Assembly (NCBI RefSeq): GCF_900102635.1
Contig: NZ_FMZQ01000016.1
Coordinates: 1 to 64,000 of the forward strand
Direction: 5' to 3'
From: Ectopseudomonas chengduensis
GTDB lineage: Bacteria; Pseudomonadota; Gammaproteobacteria; Pseudomonadales; Pseudomonadaceae
Length of the DNA stretch: 64,000 nt
Each line of letters opens with the position of its first letter. Position 1 is the stretch's first letter. The notes beneath the pieces were generated by a model. It worked only from the letters and a program-made list of their open reading frames with translations. It was not told where the DNA came from and searched no databases. A program made the position numbers and the translations under genes. Shown here one piece after another: positions 58,594 through 64,000 of the stretch.

Positions 58594-59832
58594 TCAGCCG
58601 CGCGGCGAGCGAGCTTCGATTTTTTCGGCGGCGATGCGCGGGGCCTGGCTGCCATCGACGGCCTGGCGCATACGAGCCAGCCGTTCGAGGGTACTGTCAT
58701 CTGCCATGGACACCGGTTGCGGATCGACGGTAGAGCCAGGCATGGCGCGCTGCAGACCGTTGACCACGATCTTCTCGCCCTTGCTCAGGCCGCTGCGGAC
58801 GATGCGCAGCCCTTCGAGCTTCGGCCCCAGCTCGATTGAGCGATAGGCCACGGCGTTGTCGTCACCCAGCACCAGCACGTACTTCTTGCCCAGGTCGGTA
58901 CCGACTGCTTCGTCCTTGATCAGGGTGGCGGCGTAGGGCTTGCTACCCACCAGTTTCAGACGCGCATACAGGCCCGGGGTAAAGCGGCCATCCTGGTTGT
59001 CGAACACGGCGCGGCCACGAATGGTGCCGGTGCGCGGGTTGACCTGGTTGTCGAGAAAGTCCAGCTGGCCCAGGTGCGGGTGGTCGGCTTCATCGGACAG
59101 ACCGAGGTACACCGGGCTGGCACCACGGGCGTCGGAGCCGGATTGACGGGCCAGCTCGACATACTTGAGGAAGGCGCGTTCATCGGCATCGAAGTAGGCG
59201 TAGACCTTGTCGGTGGAGACCACCGAGGTCAGCAGGCTCTCGCCGGCACCGACGAGGTTGCCTTCGGTGATTTCGGCGCGGCTGACGCGACCGTCGATGG
59301 GCGCAGTGATGCGGGTGAAACTGAGGTTGAGGCGGGCGTTTTCCAGCTCGGCGGCGATTGCAGCGACCTGAGCCTGAGCTTCGGTGGCGGCGCTGGCACG
59401 GGCATCGGCCAGTTCCGCGGAGATGGCGTTGCTCTGGCGCAGGCGTTCGCCGCGGCGCGCTTCATTGGCGGCGCGCGCCTGGTTGGCACGGGCCTGCTGC
59501 AGTTGGGCTTCGAGGCGCTTGACCTCGGCCTGGAATGGACGCGGGTCGATCTGGAACAACAGGTCGCCTTTCTTTACCAGGGTGCCTTCGCTGAAGGCGA
59601 CGCGGTCGATGTAACCGGAGACGCGCGGGCGAATCTCGACGGATTGCGGCGCTTCGAGACGCCCGGTGAACTCGTCCCATTCGTTGATCGGCTGTTCGAT
59701 GACTTCGGCGACGCTGACCTTGGGAGCGGGCATTTGCGCCTGAGTTTGCGCAGCCTGTTCGCACCCGCTGAGTGCGAGTACGCCGGCGAGGGCCAGGGGG
59801 AATATCCAGATGTTCTTTTGCTGCTGTTCCAT
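58594..59832 (-). CDS. mexE: RND periplasmic adaptor MexE
   Basis: 412-aa membrane-fusion lipoprotein linking MexF to OprN. The lipobox LALSGC, then PINEWDEFTGRLEAPQSVEIRPRVSGYIDRV and LNLSFTRITAPIDGRVSRAE, match MexE. First gene of the operon. The promoter region contains two MexT-type boxes at 59922-59960. ATG 59832 has GGAG upstream. Confidence 0.95.
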   Translation of the reverse strand: MEQQQKNIWIFPLALAGVLALSGCEQAAQTQAQMPAPKVSVAEVIEQPINEWDEFTGRLEAPQSVEIRPRVSGYIDRVAFSEGTLVKKGDLLFQIDPRPFQAEVKRLEAQLQQARANQARAANEARRGERLRQSNAISAELADARASAATEAQAQVAAIAAELENARLNLSFTRITAPIDGRVSRAEITEGNLVGAGESLLTSVVSTDKVYAYFDADERAFLKYVELARQSGSDARGASPVYLGLSDEADHPHLGQLDFLDNQVNPRTGTIRGRAVFDNQDGRFTPGLYARLKLVGSKPYAATLIKDEAVGTDLGKKYVLVLGDDNAVAYRSIELGPKLEGLRIVRSGLSKGEKIVVNGLQRAMPGSTVDPQPVSMADDSTLERLARMRQAVDGSQAPRIAAEKIEARSPRG

Positions 59833-59921
59833 GGGTGACTCCGCCAGTCGGATTTGTGGATTGGCGGAGTCTGCGACGAGTCTCGGAGGGCTACGAATCG
59901 AATGCCATGAACTTGAATATC

Positions 59922-59960
59922 ATCGGGAATGATAAAAGACGCACTTATATCAATTTCGAT
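59922..59960 (-). promoter_or_regulatory. Two ATCA-N5-GAT MexT-type (nod-box) sites
   Basis: ATCATTCCCGAT on the minus strand (59933-59922) and ATCAATTTCGAT on the plus strand (59949-59960) both fit ATCA-N5-GAT, reported for MexT targets. They lie 90-128 bp upstream of mexE, between it and mexT. An overlapping ATC-N9-GAT nod-box reading starts at 59919. Confidence 0.6.
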
Positions 59961-60018
59961 CTATGAAGGTGCACAAAGGTGCCTGCCGGCACTTAGGTGG
60001 TGCGTTTCCGGATATTTA

Positions 60019-60933
60019 TCAGAGGCTGTCCGGGTCGCCGCAGAACATCTGGATGCGCGAGCGCAGCCAGCGCTCGGCTGGGTCGTTGTCCTGGGCTCCA
60101 CGCCAGGCCATGTGCAGCTCGAAGGTCTGCGTCTGCAGCGGCAGATCCTCGGCGCGCAGACCACCAGCCGCAGTCAAGGCAGCGGCGGTGTAATCCGGCA
60201 CGCTGGCGACGATATCGGTTTCCGCCAGCAGGGTGGCCAGACCGTTGAACTGCGGAACGGCCAGTACGATGTGGCGCTCGCGCCCGATCTTGGCGAGTTC
60301 ATCGTCGATGAAGCCGGTGAGGTCGCCGGCGAAGGACACCAGCGCATGCGGGCGCGCGCAATAATCATCAAGGCTGAGCGCACCGGGTACGGTGTCGGCA
60401 CGCAGCAGTTTGGCCTTGCTGCGGCGGAGAATCTTGCGCTTGGCGTTGGCCGGAAGCTCCTCGGTGTAGGCGACGCCCACCGAGATTTCGCCTGAAGCCA
60501 ACAGCCCCGGCATCATCAGATAGTTGGTGCGGCGGATCACCAGCACCACGCCGGGGGCTTCGGCGCGCAGACGGCGGAGCAGGGCGGGCAACAGGGCGAA
60601 CTCGACGTCATCGGACAGACCGATGCGAAACACCGCCTTGCTGGTGGCGGGATCGAAGTCGGCGGCGCGGCTGACAGCGGTGGAGATCGAATCCAGCGCT
60701 GGCGAGAGCAGGGCGAAGATCTCCTGCGCGCGCGGTGTCGGCTCCATGCTGCGACCGGTACGCACGAACAGCGGATCATCGAACAGGGTACGCAGTCGAG
60801 CAAGCGCCGCACTGATGGCGGGCTGGCCGAGAAAAAGCTTCTCCGCGGCTCGCGTCACGCTGCGCTCGTGCATCAAGGTCTCGAAGACGATCAACAGGTT
60901 CAGATCGAGGCGGCGCAGGTCGTTGCGGTTCAT
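60019..60933 (-). CDS. mexT: LysR-type regulator MexT
   Basis: 304-aa LysR activator of mexEF-oprN and mexS. The N-terminus MNRNDLRRLDLNLLIVFETL and HERSVTRAAEKLFLGQPAIS match MexT closely. The frame is open from start to stop, so the inactivating insertions common in laboratory P. aeruginosa are not seen; the gene looks functional. It lies directly upstream of mexE on the same strand and divergent from mexS. Confidence 0.93.
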   Translation of the reverse strand: MNRNDLRRLDLNLLIVFETLMHERSVTRAAEKLFLGQPAISAALARLRTLFDDPLFVRTGRSMEPTPRAQEIFALLSPALDSISTAVSRAADFDPATSKAVFRIGLSDDVEFALLPALLRRLRAEAPGVVLVIRRTNYLMMPGLLASGEISVGVAYTEELPANAKRKILRRSKAKLLRADTVPGALSLDDYCARPHALVSFAGDLTGFIDDELAKIGRERHIVLAVPQFNGLATLLAETDIVASVPDYTAAALTAAGGLRAEDLPLQTQTFELHMAWRGAQDNDPAERWLRSRIQMFCGDPDSL

Positions 60934-61058
60934 CCGGGTACCATTCGAGGGATACGGGCCTTGTCAGCACGGCGCTGCAAATGAGAGCCTTTGCCCGGGC
61001 AATAGTACGGGCAGTGTGCAGCGGATTGAAAGTCGCTGAATCACTGACAGGCATGAAG

Positions 61059-61080
61059 ACTATCGATAGAGTCTGATAGT
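61059..61080 (+). promoter_or_regulatory. Dyad upstream of mexS, probable MexT site
   Basis: ACTATC (61059-61064) and GATAGT (61075-61080) form an exact inverted repeat with a 10-base spacer, containing ATC-N10-GAT. It is 72-93 bp before mexS and 126-147 bp before mexT, a suitable place for a LysR tetramer. Confidence 0.5.
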
Positions 61081-61151
61081 GTCGCCGCCGCACAGCGGAT
61101 AGAGTCCACAGTCATTGAAGTGTTAATCCGCGATCAAGCTCGAGGTAAGCG

Positions 61152-62174
61152 ATGTCCCGCATGATCCGTTTTCATAAGTTCGGCGATGCCGATGTGCTCC
61201 AGTACGAAGAGGTTCCGACCCCTGTGCCCGGCCCTGGCGAAGTCTTGGTGCGCGTTCAGGCCGTCGGCCTGGGCTGGAAAGACGTGCTGTGGCGTCAGAA
61301 CCTGGCGTCCGAACAGGCCAAGCTTCCGGCCGGCACCGGTTTTGAACTGGCCGGTACAGTGGCTGTGCTGGGCGAGGGCGTGAGCGACTTCGAAGTCGGC
61401 ACCGCCGTTGCCGGCTTCCCGGCGGGTACGCCGAATCGTTATCCGACCTGGGGCGATCTGGTGCTGATGCCCAGCCATGCCCTGACTCGTTATCCCGACG
61501 TGCTCAGTCCGGTCGAAGCCAGCGTTCATTACACCAGCCTGCTGTTCGGCTACCTGGCACTGAACGATCTCGCTCACCTCAAGCCTGGCCAGCATGTGTT
61601 GATCACTGAGGCCAGCCACTGCATGGCACCACAGACCGTGCAACTGGCCAAGGCGCTGGGTGCCAAGGTCATCGTATCCACCAGTTCTTCGGAGGATCGC
61701 GAGTTCCTGCGTGGCCTGGGTGCCGACAAGGTGATCGCCACCGAGGAACAGGACCTGGTCCTGGAAGTCGAGCGCTACACCGAAGGCAAGGGTGTCGAGG
61801 TGATTCTCGACCAGTGTGCCGGCCCGCAGATGAAGCTGCTGGGTGATATCGCCGCGCCGCGTGGCAAGCTGATCCTGTACGGCATCAATGGCGGCAACGA
61901 TACGGCTTTCCCTGCCTGCGCCGCATTCAAGAAGCACCTGCAGTTCTTCCGTCACTGCGTGCTGGATTTCACCGGGTGCCCGGAGCTGGGAATCGAGCCG
62001 AACAATGATGCCGTGCAACGCGCGCTCACGCACATCAATCAGATGACTGCGGACCGCCTGCTGACGCCGGTGATCGACAAGGTGTTCGACTTCGAAGATT
62101 TCGTCGAAGCGCATCGCTACATGGAAACCTGCCCGAACCGCGGGCGGGTGGCCCTGAAACTGGCCACGGATTAG
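61152..62174 (+). CDS. mexS: MexS-like zinc-independent oxidoreductase
   Basis: 340-aa MDR-superfamily quinone-oxidoreductase-like protein. Position and sequence (MSRMIRFHKFGDADVLQYEE; LKPGQHVLITEASHCMAPQTV for cofactor binding) match MexS, which detoxifies an electrophilic metabolite and thereby keeps MexT inactive. ATG 61152 has GAGG six bases upstream. It is divergent from mexT as in P. aeruginosa. Its stop codon TAG falls inside the terminal repeat of a dispersed element. Confidence 0.9.
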   Translation: MSRMIRFHKFGDADVLQYEEVPTPVPGPGEVLVRVQAVGLGWKDVLWRQNLASEQAKLPAGTGFELAGTVAVLGEGVSDFEVGTAVAGFPAGTPNRYPTWGDLVLMPSHALTRYPDVLSPVEASVHYTSLLFGYLALNDLAHLKPGQHVLITEASHCMAPQTVQLAKALGAKVIVSTSSSEDREFLRGLGADKVIATEEQDLVLEVERYTEGKGVEVILDQCAGPQMKLLGDIAAPRGKLILYGINGGNDTAFPACAAFKKHLQFFRHCVLDFTGCPELGIEPNNDAVQRALTHINQMTADRLLTPVIDKVFDFEDFVEAHRYMETCPNRGRVALKLATD

Positions 62175-62316
62175 GCTCTGTACAAAAGTGCCTGCGCTCG
62201 GTGATGCTGCGTTAAAAACAGGCTCAGAATGCTCATTTACAGCTCGTAAACTGCGCTTCTTCGCCTGTTTTTGCCTTGCCTGACCTTCGCTCGACGACTT
62301 TTCGCACAGACCCTAA
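62171..62316 (+). repeat. Dispersed palindromic repeat, copy 2 (MITE-like)
   Basis: About 146 bp. Terminal inverted repeats TTAGGCTCTGTACAAAAGT and, on the other strand, TTAGGGTCTGTGCGAAAAGT differ at a few positions. The core repeats the AAAAACAGGC / GCCTGTTTTT hairpin (62214-62223, 62263-62272) of copy 1. The left terminal repeat includes the TAG stop of mexS. No coding capacity. Confidence 0.75.
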
Positions 62317-62374
62317 AGTCCTTGGCCATGCGGTCGCTATAACCTAGGTCTACGTTCGTTCTAAGGATAGGTAC

Positions 62375-63268
62375 ATGAGTCTGGTTACCGGCGACGCGCT
62401 ATCGCTGTTGTTGTTTCGTTTGCATAGCGGCCGCCTGCTGGGGATCAACCTGCTCAAGGTCAACGAGATCATTCCCTGTCCAGCCTTGACCAAGCTGCCC
62501 AATCGTCACCCCAACGTGCGCGGCATCGCCACCTTGCGCGGCGCCGCGATGACGGTGATCGACCTGGCGCGCGCCATCGGCGAACGCGGTGCGGCTGACG
62601 AAGACGATGGTTGCCTGATCGTCACCGAGTTGAGCCGCTCGCGTCAGGGGCTGCACGTGAAAAGTGTCGAGCGTATCGTGCAGTGCTCCACCCGCGATGT
62701 GCGTCCGCCACCCGCCGGCTCCGGCGCGCGTGCCTTCATTACCGGTGTGACACAGATCGATGGCGCCATCGTGCAGGTTCTCGATATCGAGAAGGTACTG
62801 CACGACATTGCCCCTGCGCTGGAGGAAGCTCCCGTCGGGCAACTGCTCGATGGCCAGGATGCCCGCCTGCTGCAAGATCGCCGCGTCTTGCTGGTCGACG
62901 ACTCGCAAGTCGCGTTGCAACAGACCCTCAACGTACTGCGCCAGCTGGGGCTCGATTGCACCGCAGTGCGCAGTGCCCAGGCTGCCCTGCAGCAACTGCA
63001 CGAATACCATCAGGCTGGCATGCCATTCGAGCTTCTGGTCTCGGACATCGAGATGCCTGAGCTGGATGGCTACAGTCTGGTTCAGGAAATTCGTCGCAGC
63101 CCCGATATTGCCGGCACCTACGTGCTGCTGCACACCTCGCTGGACAGCACCATGAATACCGAGAAGGCGCGTTCGGTCGGTGCCAATGCGGTACTGACCA
63201 AGTTCTCCTCGGTCGATCTCAGCCAGGCACTGCTCGATGCCTTCCGGCAAATGAGCGGGCAGCACTGA
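62375..63268 (+). CDS. cheV: Chemotaxis coupling protein CheV
   Basis: 297-aa protein: a CheW-like domain (about 8-150, with GINLLKVNEIIPCPALTKLPNRHPNVRGIA) couples receptors to CheA, and a receiver domain (about 170-295) has the acidic pair D175-D176 and the phospho-accepting D224 in SDIEMPELDGY. Both modules are intact. It is a single gene with a strong hairpin after it. Confidence 0.93.
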   Translation: MSLVTGDALSLLLFRLHSGRLLGINLLKVNEIIPCPALTKLPNRHPNVRGIATLRGAAMTVIDLARAIGERGAADEDDGCLIVTELSRSRQGLHVKSVERIVQCSTRDVRPPPAGSGARAFITGVTQIDGAIVQVLDIEKVLHDIAPALEEAPVGQLLDGQDARLLQDRRVLLVDDSQVALQQTLNVLRQLGLDCTAVRSAQAALQQLHEYHQAGMPFELLVSDIEMPELDGYSLVQEIRRSPDIAGTYVLLHTSLDSTMNTEKARSVGANAVLTKFSSVDLSQALLDAFRQMSGQH

Positions 63269-63278
63269 GCTCCCCCTG

Positions 63279-63309
63279 CAACCCCTTGCCGCTTGACGGC
63301 AAGGGGTTG
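63279..63309 (+). terminator. Hairpin after cheV
   Basis: Perfect 13-bp stem CAACCCCTTGCCG / CGGCAAGGGGTTG with a 5-base loop. It lacks a full T run, so termination may be partial. Confidence 0.6.
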
Positions 63310-63432
63310 CCTCGCCTCCTTTCTACCTGATTATAAAGTTCAATACTTTCAATTGGTTAAGCGCGCCTCGTGAGCTGGCATGCGCTTTGAATCAGTACGC
63401 CTGGCAATTGCAACTCAGTCAAGGAGCACGGC

Positions 63433-63936
63433 ATGAGCACGATTGGAGGTATTGGCAGTTACGGTGGCATATCCCTGACGGGATTTCGCAACAAGCAGAG
63501 TGAAGAGCAGGGCGAGCTGGCCCAGTTAGCGCGCAATGTCGAGAAGACCACGCGCACGGCGAACGCCGAGTCCGAACGCGAGTTCCGCGCCAGGCAGGCT
63601 ACGGAGGAGGGCTTCGCGCGTTTGCGCGTCGCTCTGCAGAACGCGTCAGACGGCAAGGTCGAGACATCCGTCAGTTCAGGGCAGGTGGAAAAGCCATTGG
63701 GCGACGAGGGCGGTAACGCCGCGCTGGAGGCTTTCAAGGCCTATATGGCGATGACTCCGGCCGAGAAGATGCGCGACAGTATCCTCAAGGAAATAGGCAT
63801 GACCGAAGAGGAGATCGAGGCGCTGCCACCTGAGCAGCAGAAGGCAGTCGAAGAAGAAATTGCCCAGCGCATGGAGGAGCGAGCCAAGATGCAGGCCCAG
63901 TCAGAAGACAATGGTCATTCTTATGGGCTGATCTGA
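63433..63936 (+). CDS. Hypothetical coiled-coil protein, 167 aa
   Basis: The product begins MSTIGGIGSYGGISLTGFRN with a glycine/serine-rich, unstructured N-terminus. A charged helical part follows (GELAQLARNVEKTTRTANAE), and the end is rich in glutamate and glutamine (TEEEIEALPPEQQKAVEEEI, then AQRMEERAKM). It has no signal peptide or membrane helix. AAGGAG lies before ATG 63433. I do not recognise a family. The gly/ser-rich start followed by helices recalls secreted or flagellar-associated proteins, but this is only an impression. Confidence 0.6.
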   Translation: MSTIGGIGSYGGISLTGFRNKQSEEQGELAQLARNVEKTTRTANAESEREFRARQATEEGFARLRVALQNASDGKVETSVSSGQVEKPLGDEGGNAALEAFKAYMAMTPAEKMRDSILKEIGMTEEEIEALPPEQQKAVEEEIAQRMEERAKMQAQSEDNGHSYGLI

Positions 63937-64000
63937 TCGGCGTGCGCCTTGTTGGATGGGTATTTCAGGGTTGGGCCTGCGAAAAAACCGTGATGTAAAT

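Noticed and set aside
55393-58839. A 1148-codon open frame opposite mexF
   Set aside because: Antisense shadow of mexF and the end of mexE, produced by strong GC bias at codon third positions. The composition (very rich in H, Q, D, G, R) is not protein-like, and mexF is unambiguous.

Overview
The window is chromosomal DNA of a high-GC gammaproteobacterium, almost certainly a Pseudomonas. The case rests on gene content: a complete mexS / mexT / mexE-mexF-oprN efflux locus, an earP-efp pair in which EF-P carries arginine at position 32, CheV, OsmE, a heme-containing cis/trans fatty-acid isomerase, and class II DAHP synthase. A P. mendocina/oleovorans-type relative is possible, but the species cannot be fixed from the sequence alone. 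No tRNA, rRNA, CRISPR array or prophage was seen. Coding density is high and most gaps are under 300 bases.

Layout. 1-347: the end of an IS21-family element with a truncated istA. 348-604: a gene-free gap holding three 14-bp dyads exactly 42 bp apart. 605-9637: housekeeping and small genes (earP, efp, two LysR regulators, a TauE/SafE permease, a DUF1127 protein, an EamA exporter, a YcaQ-type DNA glycosylase, an LprI-like protein and an M48 lipoprotein protease). 9799-11145: class II DAHP synthase. 11220-16795: a five-gene, translationally coupled operon on the minus strand (flavin monooxygenase, SBF-family symporter, short-chain dehydrogenase, TauE/SafE permease, D-aminoacylase-like amidohydrolase) that looks like a catabolic unit for an unknown substrate. 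16932-24327: spermidine-synthase-like gene, deaD behind a long leader, a DUF2513-like gene, cysI-DUF934, a 37-aa membrane peptide, a lone periplasmic binding protein and DUF2970.

24446-30174 may be a polyamine-related block: an AraC regulator with a SnoaL-like N-terminus, a glutamylputrescine-oxidase-like flavoenzyme, a cupin, a SpuD/PotF-like binding protein without its ABC partners, and a dCache chemoreceptor. 30322-41057 holds an RlmN/Cfr-family radical SAM enzyme, membrane and small proteins, osmE, metH, cti, nfuA and a DUF1272 gene. 41239-45779 is the most unusual block: a catalase-fold protein and a RoxA-like di-heme cytochrome in one operon, divergent from an NtrC-like regulator whose AAA+ motor is degenerate, with an 8+8 bp perfect dyad between them.

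45849-53924: DUF3429, a NadR-like kinase with PnuC, a chemoreceptor followed by an unknown gene, uppP coupled to a cold-shock/DUF1294 membrane protein, a YjbR protein and a 7TMR-DISM diguanylate cyclase. 54002-62174 is the mexEF-oprN system with its regulator mexT and mexS. 62375-63936: cheV and an unknown coiled-coil protein.

Two copies of one dispersed, hairpin-forming repeat (19783-19922 and 62171-62316) share a core of roughly 75 bp but have different terminal inverted repeats. Each touches the stop codon of the gene before it and lies in the same orientation relative to that gene.
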